64,000 nucleotides of DNA. Source: Crotophaga sulcirostris (Eukaryota > Chordata > Aves > Cuculiformes > Crotophagidae). Below the pieces are notes generated by a model that was not told the DNA's origin, ran no database searches, and saw nothing but the letters and a program-made list of their open reading frames with translations. Within the stretch, counting starts at the first letter, position 1; each line of letters begins with the position of its first letter. The stretch spans positions 650,697 to 714,696 of the forward strand of contig VYZB01000076.1 in NCBI GenBank assembly GCA_013397455.1, given 5' to 3'. Both the position numbers and the translations under genes were made by a program. Positions 1 through 11,192 of the stretch are shown in pieces.

Positions 1-689
1 TCTAATTTTTTTGACAAAACGTGTACACTTTCTTAACGTAAACTGTCCTTTTTGAAGAAATATCAAATATTTCAAGGAAATCAAGTAGTTTTACTTCATG
101 TTCACTGGATACTGCCCAAAACACAAACCTACCAAAAAGTCTGAAAAGAAAAAAGAATATTACAGAGTCATCTTTATTTTTCTAAATATTTTCTATAATA
201 CAATGACACACAGTTTCTGTAAGATCTTCTGTTAAAGTAGTGTTTATTTTACTCTCTCTACCCTTTTATGGACAAGATTTTCCACAGAGGAATTTGGTTG
301 AGTGAATGATTTTTTGCAATTAAAATGTTACATTTTAGGAAAAGAAAAAAACAAAATTTTCTGTAAATAAATGGAATTCAATGCACTTAATAGAAAAGGA
401 AGAAATTAAATTGCCAGGCAGACAGTACTAGTCATTCCAAACATTGATTTGCATATCTGTTCTTTATGTCAACAATTGCAATCCATAATATCAATTTCTA
501 AAAAAGGTAACCATTTATAAACACAGGATACCATTTTTTTTAAATGGTGCCACTGAAGAAAAGTGTCTGGGGAACTTCAGATCACTAAGTATGGCACTCA
601 ACCTTTAGAAACTATTAATAAAGTATTGAAAGAACTGACTCAAAGACACATGTGATTCAGTGGGGAAGAAATAACCTGATATTCATAGA
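1..689. other. AT-rich non-coding sequence
   Basis: No open frame, repeat or RNA gene is recognisable here. The base composition is strongly AT-rich with several short T and A runs. It resembles ordinary intergenic or intronic vertebrate sequence. Confidence 0.5.
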
Positions 690-1540
690 GGAGCGCCATG
701 CTTACAGTTGTCTGATGATCTCTGTAGGATTGAAGGTGACAGTGATCTGGTTGGCATGCTATATTTGGATTTTTAGAAAGTTATCTGCCACATCTCTTAT
801 GGTAGGCTCTAAAAGAAGATAAAACTCCAAGGTGTGACATAAATACTCATTTGTATATTATGGAGGATAAAAGTAGGATAAACGGTGATTCTGTAGAAGT
901 AGGTCAACAATAGATTCTGATAGGAACCTGCACTAACATCTGCAGTGTTCCAAATAAGGTGATGCTATTAAGTTATTCAAGATTCTCAAGTTAGAGTACA
1001 TAAATGAAAATGCCTAGTACAAATGTTAATGGTTACTAAGGAGAAAACAGAGAATGAAATCAGATGCCTTTCTGGTCCCATGTAAAATAACACTGGAAGA
1101 GGTACAAAGAAGGATGTGCAGTACAGTTTCCATATAAAGAACATTTAAATACATAATAACTCTACCATCTGGAAGAAAGATAACAAACGTGTATAAATAG
1201 ATTTATAAGAAATAATATAAAATCAAGAGCAGTCTGAGTGAATCAAAATCATGAAACACCATGTTTAAAAGAAGTCTATGACATAATTAACACAAAAAGC
1301 AAAAGCAGAAAATTCTAGATGTGTTCATGGAAGAAAAATCTGAAAGATACTGCCACTGACTTGCTGAGTCCACTCATTGCTGGCAGCTAGGAGGGTACAC
1401 AGAGGGAATTATCACTATGTGCTTCCCTAGGCATCTGCTGCTAGTCACAGATGAAGAAAGGAAACCAGGATAAGATGGACTCTTTCATCTGATCCAGCAT
1501 GGCAGAACTAATGTTTTTATTCAGGAGTCCCTGCCATTAC
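690..1540 (+). mobile_element. Very old CR1-like LINE fragment, 3' part
   Basis: Around 750-830 the + strand still reads like the part of CR1 reverse transcriptase that encodes a YLDF block followed by a short stretch ending in a proline/histidine-like motif, now broken by stops. Around 905-945 it resembles the block just before the catalytic region. At about 1425-1535 it resembles the 3' end of old amniote CR1/L3-like elements: a 'gcatctgctgct' block, then 'gatggactctt', then 'ctgatccagcatggcag' and an ATG-rich end. No frame is open. The match is by eye to remembered family patterns, and the middle part (950-1400) is the weakest. It could be two separate old fragments. Confidence 0.45.
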
Positions 1541-2687
1541 AGAGGCGAAACAATGTCAATTGGCTGATTAGCAGTATCTTGCAACAGGGAAAAGCAGATG
1601 CTCTTAAACTAAATTGCTTTATTTGGAATGCATACAGGACTGCAGCAGAAGTTCCCACAGAGTTCCTGCAGACTGGCCAAATGCAGTCCTTCTCCCCACA
1701 ATTCTATGACCATCTTGGCGAGGATGAAGGAGGGGGGGTGATGGTTATCACATAGCTTTTTGATATACCCATCCAAGCTCACAGTAGGAACACCTATTTT
1801 AGAAACAAATCAACCATACAATCCTGGTATTACTTGCTTTTCTTCTATATTACGAACACCAAAACCACAAGCTTTTTGAGATCAAGGCTGTCTGAAACTT
1901 TATACATGTGAAACAGATGAATGTCAATGTCCACCTCTATTACTTTACAGGGTTTAGTTATGTCCTTCACTTATGGTCCTTGTAATTGTAAAAGTACTTT
2001 GACCCTACAGAATGGTCCTCTCTTAGAATCAGAGTCAATGTAGGGCTGTATTTAGTTACAAAGAAGATATTATCAGCCGAGAGGGACTACTGAAGCAACA
2101 GAATGAATCTAACAAACTTAAAATATTTTTTAAATGGAATTTGGATCTCCAGGGCTGGTACTCTGTAATCATAATGTTTTGGCCACTGTATAGCATCGTC
2201 AGAGATGAAATGTGAAGTCTTTGGGGTGGTTTGTATTCTAATACTTCAAATTTCTCTTGAGTGCAAATTTAGCTTTTAGTTTCTTTGGTTTGAAGATAGC
2301 TATGTTGTCACTATAATGTTTTATTATCATTAAATGGCACATTCACTTTTAGGTGCAACTGAAGTTTTCCTTGTGTGGTAGTATAGAGTCTGGTTATAGG
2401 ACTTAAGCTGAGTCACAGTTTGTAATTCATAGAGCACTTTGAGATTTGCAAAAAGAGTCTCATAAATCAGTCTAAAGAATAAGAATGGAAGACAATGGAA
2501 TTAAATTATTAATGTTACATATACACTCAATTTCATTTCAACTCACTTTTCATCATGACTACTTTTTCTTAACATATAAATATAAAGCTTTACAAAAGAC
2601 AGAGCTTTTTTGTTGTTGTGAGAGAATGAAGGTATTCAAGGAAAATTAGTCATTTATGTAAGAAAACTTCAGCAAGTAAGCAAGTAG
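1541..2687. other. Non-coding, nothing specific seen
   Basis: There is no supported gene. A short G run lies near 1731. The rest is AT-rich unique-looking sequence up to the CR1 tail at 2688. Confidence 0.5.
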
Positions 2688-3819
2688 TATCACAGTATTA
2701 CAAGGTTGGAAAGGACCTTTGAGATTATCGAGTCCAACCTATAACCCAACACTAACACCAACACCAACCCATCATCTAAACCAAAGCACTAAGTGCCCCA
2801 TCCAATTTCCTCTTAGACACCTCCAGGGTTGACGACTCCACCACCTCCCCGGGCAGCACATTCCAATGGTCAATCACCCTTCTAGCGAAGCATTTTTTCC
2901 TAATATCAGCCTTAAACCTCCCTCGATGAAGTTTGAGTCCATGTCCTCTTGTTCTGTCACTGGCCACCTGAGAGAAGAGACCAACCCCTGCCTGACTACA
3001 ATCTCCTTTTAGATAGTTGTAGAGAGAGCAATAAGGTCTCCCCTGGGCGTCCTCTTCTCCAGACTAAACAGCCCCAACTCCCTCAGTCGCTCCTTGTAGG
3101 GTTTGTGCTCCAGCCCCTTCACCATCTTCATTGCTCTCCTCTGGACACACTCGAGTGTCTTGACATCTTTCTCAAACTGAGGAGCCCAGAACTGTACACA
3201 GTACTCAAGACGTGTCCTAACCAGTGCTGAGTATAAGGGGACGATAACTTCTCTGGCCTTGCTGGCCACACTAGTCCTGATGCAGACCAGGATACCATTG
3301 GCCTTCTTGGCCACTTGGACACTGCTGGCTCATGTTGAGTTTCCTATTTACCAGTATCCCCAAGTCCCTTTCTGCCTGACTACTCTCTCTCCAGCCACTC
3401 TGCCCCCAGTTTATAGCTATGCATGGGGTTATTGTGTCCAAAGTGTAGAATCCAACATTTGGACTTATTAAACCTCATCCTATTGGAATCAGCCCATCCC
3501 TCCAGTCTGTCAAGGTCCCTCTGTAGGGCCATCCTACCCTCCAACAGATCAGCACTTCCTCCCAGCTTGGTATCATCCGCAAACTTGCTGATGATGGACT
3601 CAATCCCCTCATCCAGATCATCAATAAATATATTAAAAAGGACCAGGCCTAACACCGATCCCTGGTGACCGGCCGCCAACTGGATGAAACACCATTCACC
3701 ACCACTCTCTGGGCTCGGCCATCCAACCAATTACTAACCCAGCACAGAGCGCTCCCATCCAAGCCACGGGCTGCCAGCTTCTCCAGGAGTCTGCTGTACT
3801 CTTTGTAGTTATACACTTG
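2688..3819 (-). mobile_element. CR1 LINE copy, 5'-truncated
   Basis: Read on the minus strand, this is the last 1.1 kb of a CR1 non-LTR retrotransposon: reverse transcriptase from its central part to the C-terminus, then a short 3' untranslated region ending in 'cacagtat' type tail units at 2688-2700. The 5' end stops abruptly near 3819, the usual result of incomplete target-primed reverse transcription. No target duplication is evident, as expected for CR1. The tail region (2688-2840) is nearly the same as the short copy at 12459-12630, so both belong to one subfamily. The reading frame is broken in several places, so the copy is dead, but its similarity to intact CR1 is high and it is one of the younger CR1 copies in the window. 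Confidence 0.93.
2776..3819 (-). pseudogene. CR1 ORF2 reverse transcriptase, C-terminal part, broken
   Basis: Four consecutive minus-strand frame blocks (about 3819-3665, 3667-3380, 3314-3009, 2967-2776) together cover the CR1 ORF2 palm to C-terminus in the right order. The first ends in a '[14 protein letters not shown]' type block. The second carries the QGSVLG motif and the catalytic FADD box (about 3583-3572), followed by TKLGG. The third contains the '[10 protein letters not shown]' block and '[12 protein letters not shown]'. The fourth holds the DRTRG...F..R terminal region. The protein would copy element RNA into DNA at a nicked target. A frameshift near 3665 and further breaks between blocks make it non-functional. 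The endonuclease and N-terminal reverse transcriptase are absent through 5' truncation. Confidence 0.9.
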
Positions 3820-4879
3820 CCTGTGTTTATTCATAACTTAAGCACCTATTTTAATTTGTCATCCACTTTTATGGATTAATTTACTAATTATATTTTTACT
3901 TTATTCTATTCAATGTATTCAACTTATGATAGGTTTCTATATTTCAGTTTCTTTGCATTGAATATTTGACTGGAAAAAATACTGGGTTTTTTTATTCTTT
4001 GCCTTAAGTGGTTTCACAGAAATCCCCCAAATTGGCTTAAAGTATTTTTTTATTACATTCAGGTAATAGATTACAGAGTGTTCCTACTAACCCACTTCAA
4101 GTTTTTTGCAAATACACAGGTGGAATGATTGACTTCTGAAGAAGAGTATAATAGACATTCCAGAAGCGACAATTTGTTTGGTCTATGTCGAGTTGATTTC
4201 AGTTTTGGTTCACTTCCAATCATACTTCAAATGAAGAAGAAAAGTTATTATCTCTTTGAAACTGACCCTATATATAGAATGATATATGAGAAATATTACA
4301 GGGATTTTCTTACTGATAAGTTTCACAATATGTCTTCAACTGTTTGTAAAAAATATTAGTTTCAAGTTTTTTTTTCCATATCAGGCAGCACTATTTCAAT
4401 AATACATTAGACTAAGTGTGCTGGAGATGACATTCAGTACCATTACGATCAGGTTAGGTAACAGCAACCAGTTGTCAGTCTTCATGTTCATAATCACTGA
4501 CTATATTCTCCAGCTATCTGCGCACCTGTTTTCAGATTGTATTTAACTCGCCTAGGAGTCCTCCTCATTTCCCAAACAAATTCTTCTCCCAAGACATTCT
4601 GGTTACCACAAATGCCATCACATTTGTGCAAATGTGAATAGTGTAAAATATCACTCAGTTCATCAAAACATTCAATTAAAAAAAATTGTTTTATTTCAGG
4701 GGTTATTTATAGACAGAAATCCTGAAATAATATGGATACAAGCAGGATGTTAGGGACCCAATGACTCTGCTGTTCAGAATATTTTTAACAGAAATTACTC
4801 TCAAAGTCACAGTCACAAATTCACAACCACCCTCCCCTTATTATGGAGGGTCAAGAACCCAGTTTCTCATGTGCAGCCA
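3820..4879. other. Non-coding spacer between two CR1 copies
   Basis: This is AT-rich sequence with no recognisable gene or repeat. A 76-codon open frame at 4129-4359 has no recognisable domain and is probably chance. Confidence 0.45.
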
Positions 4880-4929
4880 ATAGATGCAGCATTTTGCACA
4901 AAAGGGCACAAAGGAGAGGCCAGCAAACT

Positions 4930-6002
4930 TTCTTTGCCTAGCATATACACCCATAATTATGGTGGTGGTTTGTGATACAGCATGGTCCCCAGAAGCCACC
5001 AGAGAAACTGTCTCTTCGTTATCAAATGAAACTAGGACCCAGATGAAGCTTCGGAGGAGGATGCAGTTCTGCAAGTCACAGACTGCAGGGAGTGCCTGGG
5101 GCCACTTGTTCAACCTGGAACACACTGTCTTCTAGTCTACAGGAGGTGTGCAGTTGTCAATGAGCTATATTGTCAAGTAAAAGATCTGCAGGGGAGGCCT
5201 CTGAACTCCAGAGAGAGGAGATTGGAAAGTTATCAACTCTATCTTCTCTGAGACCAACAGCTTCAAAAGCCCAAACCTTCAACTGTAGTGGAGGGGTAGG
5301 AAGTGTCTATGCCCAAGAAAATGGAAAGTGAAAAATCTCATAACGAGAAAATCTAGAAGCTTGTGACTTCTCACACCGCATCTGAAGATTTTCCATAACA
5401 GAATAGGAACAGTGTCACAGCAGATAAGGAGATGGGAGTGCCGTCAATGTAGCATATTTGGCAGCTGTCTCTGAACCACTCAGGACCACTAGGAGGAGGT
5501 TATAAGTGACAGTGGTAGGAGACTCCTTACTGTGGGGCACAGAGGCCCCAGTCTGCAAACCTGAGTTGTCATTCAGGGAGGTTTGCTGCTTTTCTGGGAT
5601 CTTGCATTAATAGCATGGCAGAGATGCCATGGAGGTTCATCTGGTCCTCAGACTAGAATCCTTGCTGCTCTTCCATGTATGCATCCATCACCCTGCCAGG
5701 GGTGACTTGGGAAGTCAAATGTGACTGTATAACCCTGTGGCAATGGCCAAGAACATGGAGACCCAGGTGGTGTTCTCCTCAATCCTTCCAGTGAAGGAGA
5801 AGGGTCTGAGAATGGCTTGGATCCCATGGACCAACAATTAGTTGTACAACTGGTGTGGGCGGCATGGTTTCTGTTTCTAAGAACATGGGGTCCGCTGTTG
5901 AGTGTCAACAGACACACAAAAGAGAGGATCCACCTGATTAAGCAGGGTGAAAGTATGTTTGCCATCAGGTTAGCCAACTTGGTGAGGACAGTTTTAAACT
6001 AG
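4930..6002 (+). pseudogene. CR1 ORF1 (zinc-finger-like and esterase-like protein), broken
   Basis: In CR1, ORF1 encodes an RNA-binding protein with an N-terminal Cys-containing region, a coiled-coil stretch and a C-terminal SGNH-type esterase domain. Here about 5070-5130 reads, in a + frame, as a C-R-E-C-L-G-P block. About 5505-5580 gives the esterase motif V-V-G-D-S-L-L followed by a 'REVCC' block. The last open stretch, 5817-6002, ends with H-L-I-K-Q-G near residue 40 and the typical terminal '-LANLVR-LN' followed by a stop at 6000-6002. Stops and frameshifts in the middle (for example near 5600-5815) make it non-functional. The GDSL-type serine motif is still readable, but the frame does not continue from it. 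Confidence 0.75.
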
Positions 6003-6309
6003 AAGGGGCAGGAAGAGATTCTTCAACAAATAAGTGGGGTAGTTATGGATAAGGTAGATGAGTCAAGGGCTGTAGGTGATGGGTCTATAAGCAACCTAGC
6101 AGGCATTAGAACAAGGCTGAAGTTTTATTATTTCAAGTGGAGACATAACAAAGGAAGTTTATGTGGAATAGTCTTATGGGAAAACTCTGATCTGGGGAAT
6201 AAACGTGCTTGGGTGTCTCTCTGAAATGCCTTTACAGTAGTGCATGTAGCATGGAGAGCAAACAGGAGAAATTAGAGAGATGGATCAAAAACCAGTCAAA
6301 AACGTATAT

Positions 6310-7398
6310 TGTAGGTCAAGATCAGCAGGCGGACCAATATGGATGCTGTTGTAGTAGGTATCTGCTATAGACCATCTGATCAGGAAGAAGTAGTTTAAAC
6401 CTTCCTCAAGGCTCACATTTATACGCCCTGATCCTCATGGGTTCAACCTCCCTGACATCTGTTGGAAGGACAACACAGCAAGGCACAACATCTAGGAGAT
6501 TTCTGGAGTGCACTGACAACTTCCTGACATAGCTGGTTGAGGAGACAGCAGGTAATGGCACACTGCTGAACCTGATAGTTGCAAACAAGGAAGAACTAGT
6601 TGGGGAAGTGAAAACCACAGGCAGCCTCAGCTGCAGCAACCATGAGATGTAGAATTTAGGATTCCTGTAAGGAGAAAGCAGGGCAAGAAGCAGGAATGTG
6701 ACCCAGGATTTCAAATGAGCTGACTTAAATTTCTTCAGAGATCTGTTTTGGAAAATCCCATGGGATACAACTCTGGAGAGAAGAGGGGTCTAGAAGAACT
6801 AGTTGATACTCAAGGAAGCTCCAGGTTTGGGAATGGCTCATCCTGACAAGTAGGAAAGTAAGTAAAGGCATCAGGAGAACTGCATGGATAAACGCGAAGC
6901 TACTAACTGAACTCTGGCATAAAAAAGAAGCGTACAAGAGGTGGAAGCAGGGGCAGGTAGTCTAGGAGTATAGAGATGCTGTCTGATCATACAAGGATGG
7001 GGTTAGGAAAACTGGAGTTGAATCTGTCAAGGGATGCTGAAGGACAATAAGAAAGGATTCTACAAGTAAGTGAACATCAAAAAGAAGAGTAGGGAAAATA
7101 TGGAAGTGCAACTGAATGTGGCAGGAAAACAAGTAACAAATTACACTGAGAAGACTAAGGTACTTAATGCCTTCTTGGCCTCAGTCTTCACTGGTAAGAT
7201 CAGCCTTCAGGAATCTCAGGTCTCTGAGACTACTGTGAAAAACTACAGCAAGGAAGACTTAACCTTAGTGGATGAGGATCAAGATAGGACGTACTTAAAA
7301 AAAAAGGACATGCACAACTGTAGGCCCTGATGGGATGCATCCACGAGTCTTGAGGGAGCTGGCTGGTGATTGAAAAGCCACTCTCAATTATCTTTGAG
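6310..7398 (+). pseudogene. CR1 ORF2 N-terminal part (endonuclease and start of reverse transcriptase), broken
   Basis: The APE-type endonuclease is recognised from a 'CYRPSDQEE' block near 6360-6390, a 'FNLPDICW' block near 6440-6465 and a following 'QL--EPTR' like region, all interrupted by stops. The longest surviving frame, 7070-7330 (86 codons), matches the linker and N-terminal reverse transcriptase: 'EKTKVLNAFLASVFTGK' and a 'EDLTLVDEDQ' block. It then shifts frame into a 'PDGMHPRVL' like block near 7325-7360. The enzyme would nick target DNA and prime reverse transcription. Catalytic palm residues are absent because the element ends near 7398. Confidence 0.75.
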
Positions 7399-10300
7399 AT
7401 ATGGCACCATATATGGTCACTGCACTTTCCAATGTGAATGCTTTGTCATTTGAGAGAAAGGATATATTTACAAGGCATCTTTTTTGGTAGAAAACACTTT
7501 CCATGTGTTTTTCAGAGTAGTGAACTACTGGTGAAGACTGCTCAGAAGAATACATTGAGTCATATACCTCACTGACTTAGAAAGGTGTAGAAAAATTTCT
7601 GGAACGTTATCTAAAAACAGTGCCAGCACAATAAGCTTGCTGTAACTGTTTTTCCAGTTCTTCTACGAATGCTAAAATCCTGTTGTCAAACTCCATTTTA
7701 TTTGGCATATGATATCAATTTCAAGAAATATATTAATCTTTACAAATGAATTAGATTACAGCTGTATTTAATGAAAAACTGAATCGCTACTGGTATTCCT
7801 AAAGCCGACCTATTGAATAAAGTATTAGCAGTGGTTCACATTGTTATCCATAGCAAAGTTTATGAACTGTAAGACACAAATAAGTTAATCTCTGTTACCT
7901 CAGTAATATGAATTAATCGGGTGTTGAATGGATTGTGGAAGTGAATTTATTCTGCTGAAGTCACATCATAGGTTTCTATGGAAAAGACTGAAAGTCTACT
8001 TTTGAAGCCAAAAAGAAATTAAAGTTTTAGTAATAAAATCCACTGTGGCCTCAATCGAACTTGGAACATAAAATAAATAATCACAGCACACCTTTAAATA
8101 TGACATCATTGGTGTTGCAGTACAGTTACCTCTGGACTAACTGCTGATATTCTTTCCTCCTTACATGCTAATTACCTTGGTTTTCACATGTGCAGACTTA
8201 CATGTTTGAACTTGCACACTATACACATGCACACAATCAGATGTATATATAAGATAAAGTCAAATGGTACAAACTGAACTAATTTTAAAAATGGAAAGTA
8301 AAAAAAGAGTATGAAAAATATTTTGGAAGCAGAACTGTTAGTATAATGGTATTAACAGAAATAGGAAAGTATAATGAGCCAGTAGATGCATAATGAACAG
8401 ATTATAGAGTTAAAGACCGTAAGAATTTGGGAAATTATATATTAGTCCAGATTCCTAAACAAGTCAATTATTTCTGTTATAATGTACAGTTTTAGTTTTT
8501 TTCTTGTATTGAGATATCTATGCAATGCAAACAGCTGCATTTTTAAACCAATGTACCTGCTTCATAATACAGCAATGGCATTACAAAAGTCCTAAGCAGT
8601 TTTAACCTAATTATTAATTTATCCATAATACTTTGTGGTCACTTTTAAACACTGTTATTTATTTTATTTTATTTTAAACTGTTAATATTTCACTAGTGAT
8701 GTTTGGAAATATACAAACAAGTATATAAACAAAACAAGTACATATATATGGTAGTACAGGATTTACATTTACAATGGGTTTTTTATTTGATAGAAAGAAA
8801 TTGACTTACAGCATATATTTGTTAGAAACACAGAAATACATTGCTTTCACTTTTTTATAGTTCACTTTTTAAAAGCACAGAAATAAACTTTAAATTACTT
8901 TGTTTAAAAAATTAATATAAAATGACAATGTATAGGAATATATGGAGCTTGCAAGGACTCTTGGAATAGAAGTCACACTCTGACCCTGGCATGAGACTGA
9001 CACAGATGCCTGCCTTATACTAAACTCTGTTTTTTTACTGAAAGACAGCTATACACAGGCATCTGTACTGTAGTGCCATTTTTGCTTTCACTCACTTCAG
9101 AATATATTTATTAAAGAGACCTAAGTCTATATTTCCAAATTAAGTCATATCACCTGCATTTGTTGAAGTTCCTATATAGTAATTCAATATGTATTATTAA
9201 TATTAAATTACCTAAGTATTCATTTATTTAGATATAGTCTTAACCTCCCACTTCTACTGAAGTCAATATAAAAATCACCTGGGATAACCATGGCACCTGG
9301 TAGATCAATAAAATTATTCAGTCTCTTTGGGAATAGGAACGGTTGTTTATTATAATTAGCAGATAATTGTTCAAACCAAGATATCATTTCTGTAATCTTC
9401 ACCTCTCAAACCAGTCCTATTAGCTGTAAGAAATTATAGAATGAATACAGAACAAATGCATATTTTAATTTCTAGGAATACATTGGTTACTCATCCATAT
9501 GCAGTGAAAAGTTTATACAAACTAATTTGTATTCTGAGTGACCAAGAATCACAGTTTGACTTGCTTATGTATGACTTATCTTACATGATACGTCACCTTC
9601 CCAACTAAATAATTAAACTAAGAGACATTAATCTACGCAAAGAACAGTTATTCTCTAAACACCAGTATGCACTACATCTGATTTGCAGAAATGTCAGTAT
9701 GATCTGACCACTTTACAATCCCATGAAAAGCAACTGTTCAGCTGGGAGTGAGTGGTAGACTAGCCAGTACTCACTCCTTGCCTGAAAGCTGTGACTTTTT
9801 CAGCTTTAAACCAGATGAGAAACTGGACCAGAAACAGTGTCCAAAACTAAAAGTGCCTCTTCTGATGCACCATCTTCCATAGTTGTCCATAATACCTTAT
9901 TTTCTACATTGTTATATCATTATATATAGACATAGACACAGATGCACATGCACGAGCAACTGTGTGGATAAGTTTCTTTTGTGATAGCACACGCTTTTTC
10001 TTTTGGTTCAAAGCACTGCTAGATACAGTTGATTCTGAGATATGTGATTTCAAAAAGCATATTGGAATAACTTGAAGAACATTTCTTCTGTTTCTGCTAA
10101 TAAAGGAAAGGATTCAAGCCACATCTGTAGTACTGTATTTCTGAACAAGGTGTGCTTGTTCTACCAAGGATATGCCAATAATTCAAGGTAATCAGCAGGA
10201 TACATTACAAAGAAAACTCTGAACCAACAAGCTGTACAAACAAAATAGCAATCAGAAGATTTAATGCATTTCTGATGTACATTTAAGGCATTGACACTGG

Positions 10301-10985
10301 GCCACAGATGTACATGTGTTGTGTTTTATCTGGTTGAGATATGGCCTGTGAGAACCTATTATAGTACATCATCACCCACTACTACTGGGCCCAGCAAAGG
10401 AAAAATTCCATCACACATTACTCCTGCAGATATATTAGAGAAACAAATTGTACTTGGAATTGAAAAGTCACAGGCTTGTTCTGTCTTAATAAATTCCTGC
10501 CAAAAGGCTAAGTGCAAAACCAGAAACACTTCCCAAATGTTGTTACTGTATTATCATCTCTGACATCTCAAGGGTTGCTCAGGGGATCATCTAGATATCA
10601 TTTCAGAATTCTCACAATAAATTGGGGGTTTTTTAAACCTGTGCTTGGTTTTAGGTAGCCGTATTGAGTTTCCTGTACTTGAAATGTAACTTTCCCTTTA
10701 CCAAAAGGCAAAGCTGTTTTATAAAAAGAACTCTGATACTTTGGTGATCTGATGATACTATACAGTTTTCAAAATCATAGATACACCTTCAAAATATTAT
10801 TTTAAATTTTCCGAAGACATAGTCAAAATCCTGTGATGCAGCTGAAGATTCTTAATAGATCTGATTCTGTCCCTGCACTATTAACTTTCTATTCTAGGTT
10901 ATACATTATATTTTGATAATTTTTTATTGTTATCAATACAATCAATATCAAGTCTTTACTCGAATGTTTTCTTTCACATATATTG
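7399..10985. other. Long AT-rich non-coding stretch
   Basis: There is no supported gene. It contains a short (ATTTT)n tract near 8659-8675 and an 11-bp inverted repeat (9002-9012 with 9056-9066). Open frames such as 9220-9402 (-) and 10291-10563 (+) have no recognisable domain. Confidence 0.5.
9002..9066. repeat. Inverted repeat, 11-bp perfect arms
   Basis: The arm ACAGATGCCTG at 9002-9012 is perfectly complementary in reverse to CAGGCATCTGT at 9056-9066, with a 43-base spacer. The arms could form a stem in RNA of either strand. No function is assigned, and one such repeat is not surprising in a window this long. Confidence 0.5.
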
Positions 10986-11039
10986 TAGTTCTCAGAGGTG
11001 TCTTCCAACCTTAATGATTTTATGATTCTATTCTATGAA
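10986..11039 (+). mobile_element. CR1 LINE 3' tail, extremely truncated
   Basis: About 55 bases match the last part of CR1: 'cagaggtgtcttccaacctt' like text followed by 'aatgattttatgattctat', the family's ATTCTATG-type tail. Almost all of the element is missing at its 5' end. The solo LTR inserted 27 bp downstream. Confidence 0.75.
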
Positions 11040-11060
11040 CATTGCAAAGTTCTCAACTAC

Positions 11061-11066
11061 ATCTAT
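11061..11066. repeat. Target site duplication of the solo LTR, left copy
   Basis: ATCTAT directly precedes the LTR and is repeated exactly at 11454-11459. A 6-bp duplication fits the integrase of alpha- or betaretrovirus-like elements. Confidence 0.9.
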
Positions 11067-11120
11067 TGCCGCGGCCAGGTACAGGGGAGAAAACACACCG
11101 ACACGATGTAAGTTATGCTC

Positions 11121-11160
11121 AAGCGCCTCCGAGCGTCTCCGAGCGTCTCCGAGCGTCTCC
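11121..11160. repeat. Four tandem 10-bp units in the LTR
   Basis: Three exact copies of GAGCGTCTCC (11131-11160) follow a variant AAGCGCCTCC (11121-11130). The array lies just downstream of the polyadenylation signal in the LTR's own orientation. Each full unit carries one CpG. Confidence 0.95.
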
Positions 11161-11161
11161 G

Positions 11162-11167
11162 TTTATT
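11162..11167 (-). promoter_or_regulatory. Polyadenylation signal AATAAA within the LTR
   Basis: AATAAA on the minus strand lies about 16 bases downstream of the TATA box, measured edge to edge. In compact LTRs this signal often lies within or near the short R region. Confidence 0.7.
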
Positions 11168-11182
11168 GTTAACAAAGCATCT

Positions 11183-11192
11183 CTATTTATAT
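11183..11192 (-). promoter_or_regulatory. TATA box of the LTR promoter
   Basis: ATATAAATAG on the minus strand sits about two thirds of the way into the LTR, the expected place for the core promoter at the U3/R boundary. Transcription would run toward lower coordinates, across the CR1 tail at 10986-11039. Confidence 0.75.

Larger units (their letters stand above)
4880..7398 (+). mobile_element. Old CR1 LINE copy keeping its 5' half, 3' half missing
   Basis: The + strand follows CR1 in order: N-terminal ORF1 text (about 4900-5200), the ORF1 esterase-like domain (about 5500-6002), a linker, ORF2 endonuclease (about 6310-6720), and the start of the reverse transcriptase (about 6900-7398). The similarity ends near 7398, just after the block 'GPDGMHPR...PLSIIFE'. 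The palm, C-terminus and 3' tail are missing. CR1 copies normally lose the 5' end, so this one probably lost its 3' end by a later deletion or rearrangement. Many stops and frameshifts show that it is much older than the copy at 2688. The 5' limit is uncertain by about 100 bases. Confidence 0.8.

Noticed and set aside
2949..3668. Plus-strand open frames over the CR1 copy (2949-3230, 3259-3471, 3423-3668)
   Set aside because: They are antisense shadows of the CR1 reverse transcriptase.
11121..11160. Regular short repeats that might suggest a CRISPR-like array
   Set aside because: The units are 10 bp, contiguous and without spacers, and they lie inside a retroviral LTR in vertebrate DNA.
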